From NCBI GenBank assembly GCA_019348265.1, contig JAHWJV010000005.1:1-28528 (forward strand): a DNA stretch of 28,528 nt, in the 5' to 3' direction. Below the pieces are notes generated by a model. That model searched no databases. It saw only the letters and a program-made list of their open reading frames with translations, and was not told where the DNA came from. This document shows positions 16,080-23,775 of this stretch, in pieces. The number at the start of each line of letters is the position of its first letter. The first letter of the stretch is position 1. The position numbers were made by a program, and so were the translations under genes. Source of the stretch: Gemmatimonadota bacterium. Lineage in GTDB: Bacteria > Gemmatimonadota > Gemmatimonadetes > Longimicrobiales > Longimicrobiaceae.

Positions 16080-17459
16080 TCAGGCCGGCGACACGCCTTC
16101 GCTGCGCAGCCAGCCCTCCATCGTCTCGCGAATTTCCGCGAGGCGTGCCTCGTCACGCGCCTCGAAGCGGCCGACGAGCACCGGCTCCGTGTTGGAAGCT
16201 CGAATGAGCCCCCACCCGTCGCCGAACAGCACCCGTGCCCCATCGACGTCGATCACCTCGTTGCGCTTCTTGAAGTGCTCGACCGCGCGGGTGACGATCC
16301 CGAACTTCGCCTCCTCCGTCGCGGGATAGCGCAGCTCCGAGGTGGAGACGAAGCGCGGGAAAGCGGCGAGCCGCTCCGACAGTGACTTCGGAGAGCGCGC
16401 GACGATGGAGATCAGGAGGCACGCGGCGAACAGCGCGTCGTCGAAGCCGTAGTAGTTGTCGGCGAACATGATGTGGCCGGAGAGCTCGCCCGCCAGCAGC
16501 GCGCCCTCGTCCTTCATCCGCTGCTTGATCAGCGAGTGTCCGGTCGCGGACATGATCGCCTCGCCCCCCATCTCCGTGAGCACGTCCGGCAGCGCCTGCG
16601 AGCATTTGACGTCGAACACGACCTTCTGCCCCGGGCCGTGCCTCTCCACGAGGTCGACGCCGTAGATCAGAAGGAGGGTGTCGCCACGCACGATTTCTCC
16701 CCTATCGTCCACGGCTCCAATCCGATCCGCATCCCCGTCGAACGCCACGCCCAGGTCGGCCTTCGTTTCCCGCACCTTCTCCACGAGGTGCTGCAGGTTC
16801 TTGTCGACCACCGGGTCCGGGTGGTGGTTCGGGAAGGTGCCGTCGCTCTCGCAGAAGAGGCAGCGCGCGTCCGTGAGCCCGAGCCCGTCGAGCAGCTTGC
16901 GGGCGACCAGCGCGCCGGCGCCGTTGCCCGCGTCGGCCACCACCTTGAGGGGGCGGCTGAGCGGCCCGATGCGCGTGGCCACGTCGTCGACGTACAGGTC
17001 GAGCACCGACTCCTGCCGCACCGAGCCGCTGCCGCTCACGAACTCCGCGTTGGAGGCGAGCCGGTAGATCTCCTGGATCTGCTTGCCGTAGAGCGAGCTC
17101 GCGCCGAGCCCGAGCTTGAAGCCGTTGTACTCCGGCGGGTTGTGCGACCCGGTGACCTGGATGGCCCCGTCAGTGTGCTCGTGGGCGGCGGTGAAGTTCA
17201 GGGCTGGGGTCGGGACGGTGCCCACGTCGAGCACGTTCACGCCGGCGCTGGTGAGTCCCGCCCGGACCCCTGCGGCGAGTTCGGGCGAGCTGAGGCGGTT
17301 GTCCTGCCCCAGCGCAACGCGGAGGATGCGGCCCGGATCACTGCGCCGGCGCAGGAGGGTGCCGAACGAGCGGCCGATCGACTCGGCGACGGAAGCGTCG
17401 ATGTCGCGCCCGACGACGCCGCGAATGTCGTACTGCCTGAAGATATGCGGGTTCACCAT
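16080..17459 (-). CDS. Phosphomannomutase/phosphoglucomutase
   Basis: Alpha-D-phosphohexomutase interconverting hexose 6- and 1-phosphates for sugar-nucleotide synthesis (LPS, exopolysaccharide). The 459-residue product has all four family regions: phosphoserine Ser105 in VTGSHNPPEYNG, metal-binding FDGDADRIGAVD (DGDADR 241-246), sugar-specificity loop GELSGH (324-329) and the phosphate-binding RASNTEP (420-426). The N-terminal FRQYDIRGVVG matches AlgC/ManB-type enzymes, and the GELSGH loop fits dual mannose/glucose specificity. It starts at an ATG with no evident Shine-Dalgarno sequence, 45 bases after ridA. Exact symbol (manB, algC, pgm) is not resolvable. Confidence 0.94.
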   Translation of the reverse strand: MVNPHIFRQYDIRGVVGRDIDASVAESIGRSFGTLLRRRSDPGRILRVALGQDNRLSSPELAAGVRAGLTSAGVNVLDVGTVPTPALNFTAAHEHTDGAIQVTGSHNPPEYNGFKLGLGASSLYGKQIQEIYRLASNAEFVSGSGSVRQESVLDLYVDDVATRIGPLSRPLKVVADAGNGAGALVARKLLDGLGLTDARCLFCESDGTFPNHHPDPVVDKNLQHLVEKVRETKADLGVAFDGDADRIGAVDDRGEIVRGDTLLLIYGVDLVERHGPGQKVVFDVKCSQALPDVLTEMGGEAIMSATGHSLIKQRMKDEGALLAGELSGHIMFADNYYGFDDALFAACLLISIVARSPKSLSERLAAFPRFVSTSELRYPATEEAKFGIVTRAVEHFKKRNEVIDVDGARVLFGDGWGLIRASNTEPVLVGRFEARDEARLAEIRETMEGWLRSEGVSPA

Positions 17460-17483
17460 GCAAATAGCAGAGTTGAGAGAAGC

Positions 17484-17499
17484 GCCGGCGCGTGCCGGC
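17484..17499 (-). terminator. Short GC hairpin after ridA
   Basis: GCCGGC arms (17484-17489 and 17494-17499) with a 4-nt loop lie just after the ridA stop. The minus strand then reads GCTTCTCTC. The stem is only 6 bp, so it may cause partial termination before the mutase gene, or be a chance GC-rich palindrome. Confidence 0.25.
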
Positions 17500-17504
17500 C
17501 GCGT

Positions 17505-17900
17505 TCACCGATCGGTCCGGATGGCGGCAACCAGCTCGATCTCGACGGCGCTGTCGCGCGGAAGCCGCGCCACCTGCACCGTCGAGCGGGCAGGCCGATG
17601 TGTGCCGAAGAAACGGGCGTACACCTCGTTGACGGCGACGAAGTCCGCAAGGTCGCGGAGGAAGACGGTCGTTTTCAGGACGGTCTCGCGCGACGCGCCG
17701 GCCTCACTCAGCACGGCGTCCAGGTTCCGGAGCACCTGCTCCGTCTGAGCGACTACGTCTCCGCCCACGAGCTGGCCCGTGGCGGGGTCCAGCGGGATCT
17801 GTCCCGCGGAGAAGACGAGGCCGCCATACACCATCGCCTGGCTATACGGGCCAATGGCGGCCGGCGCGGAATCAGTGGCTACTTCGCGAAGCTCTTCCAT
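17505..17900 (-). CDS. ridA: RidA family reactive-intermediate deaminase
   Basis: Small trimeric enzyme that hydrolyses reactive enamine/imine intermediates, such as 2-aminoacrylate, released by PLP enzymes. The 131-residue product contains AIGPYSQAMVYGGLVFSAGQ (15-34) and the catalytic Arg105 in RPARSTVQVARLP, with Glu120 in AVEIELVAA. Both fall at the positions used in the Escherichia coli enzyme, so it should be an active RidA-subgroup protein rather than a Rid paralogue lacking the arginine. A strong GGGAGGAG ribosome-binding site precedes the ATG. It lies 18 bases after hldE. Confidence 0.94.
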   Translation of the reverse strand: MEELREVATDSAPAAIGPYSQAMVYGGLVFSAGQIPLDPATGQLVGGDVVAQTEQVLRNLDAVLSEAGASRETVLKTTVFLRDLADFVAVNEVYARFFGTHRPARSTVQVARLPRDSAVEIELVAAIRTDR

Positions 17901-17918
17901 ACTCCTCCCTTGCTGTGT

Positions 17919-18917
17919 TCATGGCCGCGCGACCCCGCCGACGACCGCGCGCAGCTCTTCCGGCGTAACGATGGCGACGCCGCGCTTCGCTACCTCGATC
18001 CCGGCCGCGAAGTTGGCCAGGATCGCCGCCTCTTCGATCGTCGCGCCCGCGGCCAATCCGACGGCCAGGCAGGCAGTGACGGTGTCACCGGCCCCGGAGA
18101 CGTCGTAGACCTCGCGCGCGACCGCCGGAATCCGCAGCGTCGATCCGGCCGCGGTGCGCAGAGCCATTCCATCCTCGCCGAGCGTGACGAGCAGATGTTC
18201 GCATCCGAACCGGGCTCTTACCTGGTCGAGCCACTCGTCGTCGCCCGGCCGAATCGGCGTTCCCAGCGCAGCCGTCAGCTCGAAGGCGTTCGGCTTGAAG
18301 ACCGTGGCGCCGCGGTATTCGAAGATGTGCCGGAACTTCGGATCGACGACCACCGGGATGCCCTTTTCCTCGGCGAGATCGAGCGCGGCGCGAATCACGA
18401 GCGGCGATAGCACGCCTTTGTTGTAATCCTCGAGCACCACGGCGTCGGCGTCGCGCACGGACTGGGCGACCCGTTCGCGCAGCTCGGCCGCGCAGTCGTC
18501 CGGGAGGTCGTCGTCGCGCTCGCGATCGAAGCGGACCAGCTGCTGCGTCCTCGCGACCACGCGGGTCTTGGTGGTCGTCGGGCGATCGGACCGCTCGACC
18601 AGAAGTGCCCGCACTTCCCCGCCCTCCAGAGCCCTGAGACCACTCCCGATCGCCTCGCCACCCTCGTCGCGCCCGACGAAGCCCACCACGTCGCAGCAGG
18701 CGCCGAGCCCGACCACATTCGCGACGACGTTGGCCGCGCCGCCCAGGGCGAAGTGCTCCTCCCGTACGTGGACCACCGGGACCGGCGCCTCCGGCGAGAT
18801 GCGGGAGACCGAGCCGGTCAGGTATACGTCCAGCATCAGGTCGCCGATGACCGCTACTCGAACGGACGCCGCGCGCTGCAGAATGTCGTCGAGCCGACCT
18901 GGGGTGAGACGGATCAT
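17919..18917 (-). CDS. hldE: D-glycero-beta-D-manno-heptose-7-phosphate kinase
   Basis: PfkB-fold kinase that phosphorylates heptose 7-phosphate at C1 in the ADP-heptose pathway for LPS core. The 332-residue product has VIGDLMLDVYLTGSVSRISP (23-42), the substrate-binding start of RfaE domain I, then the LGGAANVVANV motif (58-68), VLEDYNKGVLS (161-171) and the PfkB signature SGAGDTV with catalytic Asp278. Only the kinase half is present; Escherichia coli HldE (about 477 residues) has a fused adenylyltransferase, so here HldC must be separate and is outside the window. The alternative names hldA or rfaE1 may fit better. Confidence 0.93.
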   Translation of the reverse strand: MIRLTPGRLDDILQRAASVRVAVIGDLMLDVYLTGSVSRISPEAPVPVVHVREEHFALGGAANVVANVVGLGACCDVVGFVGRDEGGEAIGSGLRALEGGEVRALLVERSDRPTTTKTRVVARTQQLVRFDRERDDDLPDDCAAELRERVAQSVRDADAVVLEDYNKGVLSPLVIRAALDLAEEKGIPVVVDPKFRHIFEYRGATVFKPNAFELTAALGTPIRPGDDEWLDQVRARFGCEHLLVTLGEDGMALRTAAGSTLRIPAVAREVYDVSGAGDTVTACLAVGLAAGATIEEAAILANFAAGIEVAKRGVAIVTPEELRAVVGGVARP

Positions 18918-18974
18918 CTACCGGTGTAAGCGCTCGATCGTCGGGCGCCGATCGGGCTGGCGCGGGAACGCGGG

Positions 18975-19003
18975 AATGTATCGGCGGCCCCCGCTTTCTT
19001 CAA
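18975..19003 (-). promoter_or_regulatory. Promoter of hldE-ridA-mutase operon
   Basis: Minus-strand TTGAAG (19003-18998), 17-bp spacer, TACATT (18980-18975). Transcription is predicted to start near 18968, about 50 nt before the hldE ATG. Confidence 0.7.
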
Positions 19004-19052
19004 GCAAGTGCCGCCGGGCGCAATGCTGGGGGAGCGGCTCTCGCGAGGTCCG

Positions 19053-19802
19053 CTACCCGTCGGCGATCAGCAGGTCCAACAGCTCGAGGAGCCGCCGCTT
19101 CTCCGGCGGTGAAAGGCGCATCGGCACGTCCAGCCGCGCCGTTCGTCCACCTTCCAGCGCGATGCGGACGCGATTCACCTCACCCGTGGACACTTCCGGG
19201 ATCCGCTGCGGGCGCGTAGGGTCGCGCGGCTCGGCGGAAGCCTCCCCGGCAGCACCCGCGGGTTCAGCCACGGCGGCGGATGCCAGCGGCGCCGGCCCGG
19301 CGGCTGCCTCCACCGCGCTCAGATCCCACTCGATCCGCGTCGGGAATCCGCGGCGGCCCTGAATGTACCTCGCGAGGCCGGCGTGCTCGGCCAGACGCCC
19401 GAGCACTGCCACCCCCTCCCGACGATTGCTCTGGCTGCCGCCGTACCCATGTGTCGCCCACCATGCCTCCACCCACTCCGCCTCCACCCTGCTCTGGCGT
19501 CGGCCACGCAGCTCGCGGAGTAGATCCCCATACGGAGGGAACGACAGCAGCGCTTCCCGGATCACGCCCCCGCGACGCGGCTCGTCCGCCAGCGCGAGCT
19601 CACTCCCGCGCGGCGTCGGCTCTCCTCCGGCCGTGAAGCCGAGCAACGCGGCGGTAAGGCTCACACCTTCCCGCGCCTTGCTGGACACGTGGCCCTTACG
19701 AACCCGCGCGGGAATCGCCCCACGTGCCTGCGCCGCTACCCACTCGATCAGGTCGGACGCGTCGGTCCGATACGGCAAAAGCGCCGGTGCTGGTGCGACC
19801 AT
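19053..19802 (-). CDS. Uncharacterised protein, possible winged-helix N-terminal domain
   Basis: A 249-residue protein I do not recognise with confidence. Residues about 10-160 are helical and basic, with the pattern VSLTAALLGFTAGGEPTPRG (47-66) and RREGVAVLGRLAEHAGLARY (127-146). This resembles winged-helix domains of the DUF5343 type, but that is only an impression. An Ala/Pro-rich linker (about 161-205) leads to a C-terminal segment, VRIALEGGRTARLDVPMRLS then RRLLELLDLLI, that could form a small beta-alpha module. There is no signal peptide and no membrane segment. GGAGGG sits 9 bases before the ATG. It is divergent from the CDC48 ATPase across 329 bp, raising the possibility of shared control or a shared process. 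Confidence 0.75.
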   Translation of the reverse strand: MVAPAPALLPYRTDASDLIEWVAAQARGAIPARVRKGHVSSKAREGVSLTAALLGFTAGGEPTPRGSELALADEPRRGGVIREALLSFPPYGDLLRELRGRRQSRVEAEWVEAWWATHGYGGSQSNRREGVAVLGRLAEHAGLARYIQGRRGFPTRIEWDLSAVEAAAGPAPLASAAVAEPAGAAGEASAEPRDPTRPQRIPEVSTGEVNRVRIALEGGRTARLDVPMRLSPPEKRRLLELLDLLIADG

Positions 19803-20131
19803 TTCGGGTACCCTCCGCTCATTCTGCCGACGTGACGGTTATATCATCCGCTATCCGCCTTTATAATCAGGCGTACGATCTTCAACCACAAGTACCGCCT
19901 TTCGAGCGCAAGCGGCGCAGCGGCCACGGGAGGGGCGGCAAAGGCTGATCATACCCGGCGCTTTCTCGACGGTCATAGCAACTAACAACGGCGCTGCGTC
20001 GGTTCTAAAGGTGTGGAAAGCCTGTGTGGATAGCGGATGTGGAGAACTCGTGCGATTGTCGGCGGGCCGCACGCTTCTTGCGCCGGATGCGCGCGCGACG
20101 ACGATCACGGGCCTCGGAAAGGGATCTCAGA
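19803..20131. promoter_or_regulatory. Divergent intergenic region with candidate operators
   Basis: This 329-bp spacer separates the unknown minus-strand gene from the CDC48 gene. It contains a perfect TATAAT (19862-19867, plus) without a convincing -35, and a minus-strand TATAAC (19843-19838) placed about 35 bases before the left gene. A 12-bp sequence CATCCGCTATCC at 19845-19856 recurs as its exact complement, GGATAGCGGATG, at 20028-20039. Three direct repeats beginning TGTGGA sit at 20012, 20025 and 20038, exactly 13 bp apart. AAAGGG lies about 8 bases before the CDC48 ATG. I find no RNA gene or convincing short coding region here. Confidence 0.5.
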
Positions 20132-22423
20132 ATGGCGGAGAACGGCGAGCGTGCGGTGCGGGTCCAGGTGGCGGGCACGAAGCCGGAGGATGCCGGCAAG
20201 GGCGTGGCGCGGATCAGTCGCAAGGCGTTCGAGGCGCTGGGGCTGGACGAAGGCGCCGTGATCTCGATCGAGGGGAAGCGCGCGACCGCCGCGATGGCCC
20301 TCAACCCCTACCCCGAGGACGAGGGCGTGGAGCTGGTGCGGCTGGACGGGCTGCAGCGCGCGAACGCGGACGTCGGGATGGGGGATTATGTGACGGTGCG
20401 CCAGGCGGAGGTGCGGCCGGCGCGCAGGATCACCATCGCCCCGGCGCAAAAGAACGTGCGGCTCAGCGGGTCCCCCGAGCTGTTGCGCCGCACGCTTTTC
20501 CGGCGGCCGCTTATGGCGGGTGACGTGATCTCCACCGCGGTCTACCAGCGGACGCTCTCGCCGAGCGCGCCGACCCGCTATCCCGAGGACGTCTTCCGTA
20601 CCTTTCTGCAGCAGCCGGCATTCGCGCTCCAGGAGATCCGGCTCGTCGTGGTCACCACTGTACCGCGCGGCGTGGTTCAGATTGCTGAGGACACGGAGAT
20701 CGAGCTACTTCCGGAGTACACGGAGCCGGAGGAGTCGCGCAGGACGGACGTCACGTACGACGACGTCGGAGGGCTGGGGAACACGATCAACGAGGTCCGC
20801 GAGATGATCGAGCTCCCCCTCAGGCACCCGGAGCTGTTCGAGCGGCTCGGCGTCGAGCCGCCGAAGGGGATCCTGCTACACGGCCCGCCGGGGACGGGGA
20901 AGACGCTGCTCGCGCGGGCCGTGGCGAACGAGGCGGACGCGGAGTTCTTCAGCATTGCCGGGCCCGAGATCATGGGCCGCCACTACGGAGAGTCCGAGGA
21001 GCGCCTGCGGGAGGTTTTTCAGCAGGCGCAGACGAAGTCGCCCAGCATCATCTTCATCGACGAGATCGACTCGATCGCTCCGAAGAGATCCGAAGTGACG
21101 GGCGAGCTGGAGCGCCGGGTCGTGGCGCAGCTACTCACGCTGATGGACGGCCTGGAGCCCAGACAGAACGTGGTGGTGATCGGCGCCACGAACCGGCTCA
21201 ACGCGATCGACGAGGCGTTGCGGCGCCCCGGGCGCTTCGATCGCGAGATCGTCATCGGCGTACCGGACCAGCAGGGTCGCCGGGAGGTGCTGGCGATCCA
21301 CACGCGCGGGATGCCGCTGGCCGAGGACGTGAACATCGACGAGCTCGCGCGGGTGACGTACGGCTTCGTCGGGGCCGACCTGGGAGCGCTGATCCGTGAG
21401 GCGGCGATGGAGACGCTGCGCCGCAACCTGCCGAGCTTCGAGCTGAACCGTGGCGAGATTCCGGCGCAGGTGCTGGAGAATCTTCGCGTCGAGCGCCATG
21501 ATTTCCTCGCCGCCCTGAAGCGGGTTCAGCCTTCGGCCATGAGGGAGATCATGATTCAGGTCCCGGACGTGGAGTGGAAGGACATCGGCGGCCTCGAGGA
21601 CGCGAAGCGGGCGCTCCGTGAGGGGATCGAGCTTCCTCTGAAGCACCCAGACGCCTTCCGCAGGATCGGCATCCGTCCGGCAAACGGCTTCCTCCTGTAC
21701 GGTCCGCCAGGCACTGGCAAGACGCTGCTCGCCAAAGCTGTCGCCCGCGAGTCCGAGGCGAACTTCATCGCGGCCAAGGCTTCGGACCTGCTCTCGAAGT
21801 GGTACGGGGAGTCGGAGCAGCAGATCTCCCGGCTTTTCGCTAGAGCCCGGCAGGTTGCGCCTACGGTGATCTTTCTCGACGAGGTGGACTCTCTCGCGCC
21901 TCAGCGTGGCGGTACTCTCGGCGAGCCGGCGGTAACGGAGCGGGTCGTAAACACGCTTCTCGCGGAGATGGACGGGCTGGAGGAGCTCCGCGGAGTGATC
22001 GTGATCGGAGCGACGAACCGTCCCACCCTCCTCGACCCTGCCCTGCTCCGCCCGGGCCGTTTCGACGAGCTGATCTACGTCTCCGTTCCCGACGCGGCCG
22101 GCCGGCTACAGATCCTGAACATCCACGCGTCCGAGATGCCGCTCGGTGAGGACGTCGACCTCCAGCGACTGGCGGATTCAACCCGGGGGTACACCGGAGC
22201 CGATCTGGAAGACCTCGTCCGGCGCGCCGGTCTCCAGGCGCTGCGGGCAGACCTGAACGCGTCCGTGGTCCCCATGCGCTTTTTCGAGGAAAGCCTGCGG
22301 GAGACCCGCGCCTCGGTCACGCCCGAGATGGAGCGCGAGTACGAGGAGCTCGCGGAGTCGCTGAAGCGCGAGAGCCCGCGCGGCCGCGCGATCGGCTTCC
22401 AGGTCGCCGTGCCAGGGGCTTAG
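20132..22423 (+). CDS. CDC48/VAT-type double-ring AAA+ ATPase
   Basis: A 763-residue CDC48/p97-like ATPase, a hexameric unfoldase that threads proteins through its pore. Residues about 8-90 are the double-psi barrel N domain and about 100-195 the CDC48 domain 2. D1 has Walker A GPPGTGKT (251-258), Walker B IIFIDE (306-311) and arginine fingers in RRPGRFD (364-370). D2 has GPPGTGKT (524-531), FLDE (581-584), RPGRFD (640-645) and an aromatic pore loop KWYG (556-559). All ATPase motifs are intact. The start at 20132 gives a normal N domain; an in-frame ATG 36 codons upstream adds only Arg-rich sequence unlike the family. The C-terminal tail lacks the eukaryotic HbYX-type end. Such proteins are standard in archaea and patchy in bacteria. 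Confidence 0.95.
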   Translation: MAENGERAVRVQVAGTKPEDAGKGVARISRKAFEALGLDEGAVISIEGKRATAAMALNPYPEDEGVELVRLDGLQRANADVGMGDYVTVRQAEVRPARRITIAPAQKNVRLSGSPELLRRTLFRRPLMAGDVISTAVYQRTLSPSAPTRYPEDVFRTFLQQPAFALQEIRLVVVTTVPRGVVQIAEDTEIELLPEYTEPEESRRTDVTYDDVGGLGNTINEVREMIELPLRHPELFERLGVEPPKGILLHGPPGTGKTLLARAVANEADAEFFSIAGPEIMGRHYGESEERLREVFQQAQTKSPSIIFIDEIDSIAPKRSEVTGELERRVVAQLLTLMDGLEPRQNVVVIGATNRLNAIDEALRRPGRFDREIVIGVPDQQGRREVLAIHTRGMPLAEDVNIDELARVTYGFVGADLGALIREAAMETLRRNLPSFELNRGEIPAQVLENLRVERHDFLAALKRVQPSAMREIMIQVPDVEWKDIGGLEDAKRALREGIELPLKHPDAFRRIGIRPANGFLLYGPPGTGKTLLAKAVARESEANFIAAKASDLLSKWYGESEQQISRLFARARQVAPTVIFLDEVDSLAPQRGGTLGEPAVTERVVNTLLAEMDGLEELRGVIVIGATNRPTLLDPALLRPGRFDELIYVSVPDAAGRLQILNIHASEMPLGEDVDLQRLADSTRGYTGADLEDLVRRAGLQALRADLNASVVPMRFFEESLRETRASVTPEMEREYEELAESLKRESPRGRAIGFQVAVPGA

Positions 22424-22471
22424 CAGACGCGGCTCCCGGCGCGTGTTCCGGAACGCCGTTCCAGAGCGCAG

Positions 22472-22500
22472 AAAGGCCGGGCTCCGCGAGCCCGGCCTTT
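22472..22500. terminator. Shared bidirectional hairpin between CDC48 gene and ssrA
   Basis: A perfect 13-bp stem (AAAGGCCGGGCTC and its complement) with a CGC loop lies between the convergent ATPase gene and tmRNA gene. Because the arms start with AAA and end with TTT it can work in either direction, though the U run is only three long. It is 48 bases after the ATPase stop and 8 bases after the tmRNA 3' end. Confidence 0.75.
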
Positions 22501-22508
22501 CCGTCCAG

Positions 22509-22877
22509 TGGAGGCGAGGGGATTCGAACCCCTGTCCTGCCGCCGATCCCTCCCAGCATCTACGTGCGTATTCCGCTGTTCCTTTCTCCTCGCTCGATCG
22601 TCGGCCAGTGGAAAGCCTCTCTCGAGCCAGCCATGTAGATCTCGCTCACCCGGTCATGGCACCAGAGCAAGCCAGCCTGAATTTGCGTCGCCTGCTGACC
22701 CGACTCAGGCGGGCCTCATCAACAGACGGGAGCTAAGGAACCGCTAGGGTTCTACTTAGGCAGCCAGGGCGAAGTTATCGTTCGCAGGTAATGTTTTTAC
22801 CGAATGTTTTACGAGGGTCCGGAGACCTCGGCACGCAGCCAGGACTTCACGACACCAGTCGAAGCCAAGACGCCCCC
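22509..22877 (-). ncRNA. ssrA: Transfer-messenger RNA (tmRNA)
   Basis: Rescues stalled ribosomes by acting as alanyl-tRNA and then as message for a degradation tag. The 5' end GGGGGCG (22877-22871) pairs with the 3' end CGCCTCC (22516-22510) to form a seven-bp acceptor stem whose third pair is G-U, the alanine identity element. The T arm reads CAGGGGTTCGAATCCCCTCG, and the conserved 5' region CTTGGCTTCGACTGG follows the acceptor. The tag reading frame lies inside (22785-22756). The 3' CCA is not encoded, so it must be added enzymatically. The mature length of about 369 nt before CCA is typical for a one-piece tmRNA. Confidence 0.95.
22756..22785 (-). other. tmRNA proteolysis-tag reading frame
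   Basis: Resume codon GCG followed by eight sense codons and TAA gives ANDNFALAA. The C-terminal ALAA is the kind of signal recognised by ClpXP and related proteases. Confidence 0.92.
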
Positions 22878-22898
22878 AAGTTTTCAAACAACGCCAGT

Positions 22899-22927
22899 AA
22901 TATACCCCTCTCGGGCGCGGCGGTCAA
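22899..22927 (-). promoter_or_regulatory. Promoter of ssrA
   Basis: Minus-strand TTGACC (22927-22922), 17-bp spacer, TATATT (22904-22899). The predicted start near 22892 leaves about 15 nt of 5' leader for RNase P to remove. Confidence 0.8.
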
Positions 22928-22962
22928 GCCCCGTGGACCGTAAGCTACTGCAGATCAGAGCC

Positions 22963-23775
22963 TTACGTGCTTAAAGGCGTGTCGGTCTCCGCGGGCGCGG
23001 CCGAGGGCGGCGACGCTGGCCGTGGGACGACGTTGATCCGGGACGCGGCGAACGCCGCGCCGAAGCCATTGTCGATGTTGACGACCGTCACTCCGGACGC
23101 GCAGCTGTTGAGCATTCCGAGCAGAGCCGCGAGGCCGCCAAACGCCGCGCCGTATCCGACGCTCGTCGGGACGGCGATCACGGGCGCGGCCACCAGCCCG
23201 CCGACCACCGAGGGCAGGGCGCCCTCCATCCCGGCGACGACGATCACGACCGCGGCGCGAGAGAGGACGGACGAGGCGCTGAGGATGCGGTGGAGCCCCG
23301 CTACGCCGACGTCGTTCAGGCGTTCGACGGGGTTGCCCAGAGCGGCGGCGGTGACGGCGGCCTCCTCCGCCACCGGGAGATCACTGGTCCCGGCGGCGAC
23401 GATGAGAACCGGGCCGCGAACCGGCCGCTGGCGTGGCGTGACGGGCGGCAACCAAACCGTACGCGCCAGCTGATTCCACTGGGCCCCGAGGATGTGGCTG
23501 GAGAGCTCTTCGGCGGTTTCCGGCGCCACACGAGTGGCGAGGAAGCCATCGCCCTGCTCGGCCAACCGCGTTGCGATCTGCAGCACCTGCTCCGTCGTCT
23601 TTCCCTGCCCGAAGATGACCTCAGGGAAGCCGAGGCGGAGCGCCCTGTGATGATCTACCTGCGCGATCCCCAGGTCCTCGACGGGGGCCCAGTTCAGCCG
23701 AGTCGCGGCGGCGTCGACGCTGGTGGATCCTTCGGCAACTTCGACGAGCAGAGCGCGTAGACGCTCCGGGGTCAT
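22963..23775 (-). CDS. larB: Nickel-pincer cofactor biosynthesis protein LarB
   Basis: LarB carboxylates and hydrolyses nicotinic acid adenine dinucleotide, the first step to the nickel-pincer nucleotide of lactate racemase and related enzymes. The 270-residue product has an N-terminal domain (1-120) with LGFPEVIFGQGKT (48-60) and a C-terminal AIR-carboxylase-like domain with VAAGTSDLPVAEEAAVTA (127-144), LNDVGVAGLHR (153-163), VVAGMEGALPSVVGG (179-193) and NIDNGFGAAFAA (233-244). The start at 23775 overlaps the dusB stop as ATGA; a longer reading would run through dusB. LarC and LarE are not in the window. PurE is less likely because of the N-terminal domain and motif order. Confidence 0.92.
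   Translation of the reverse strand: MTPERLRALLVEVAEGSTSVDAAATRLNWAPVEDLGIAQVDHHRALRLGFPEVIFGQGKTTEQVLQIATRLAEQGDGFLATRVAPETAEELSSHILGAQWNQLARTVWLPPVTPRQRPVRGPVLIVAAGTSDLPVAEEAAVTAAALGNPVERLNDVGVAGLHRILSASSVLSRAAVVIVVAGMEGALPSVVGGLVAAPVIAVPTSVGYGAAFGGLAALLGMLNSCASGVTVVNIDNGFGAAFAASRINVVPRPASPPSAAPAETDTPLST

Noticed and set aside
16473..18410. Long plus-strand open frame (645 codons) opposite the mutase, ridA and hldE
   Set aside because: Spans three real genes and two intergenic gaps in antisense; no protein-like features.
20012..20046. TGTGGA repeats as DnaA boxes of a replication origin
   Set aside because: Two of the three differ at one position from TTATCCACA read on the other strand, but there is no dnaA or dnaN, no clear AT-rich unwinding element and too few boxes. 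Kept only as a repeat of unknown role.
20024..20131. Longer CDC48 start 36 codons upstream
   Set aside because: The extension is Arg-rich, unlike the family N domain, and includes the repeat cluster; the ATG at 20132 has a purine-rich site upstream.
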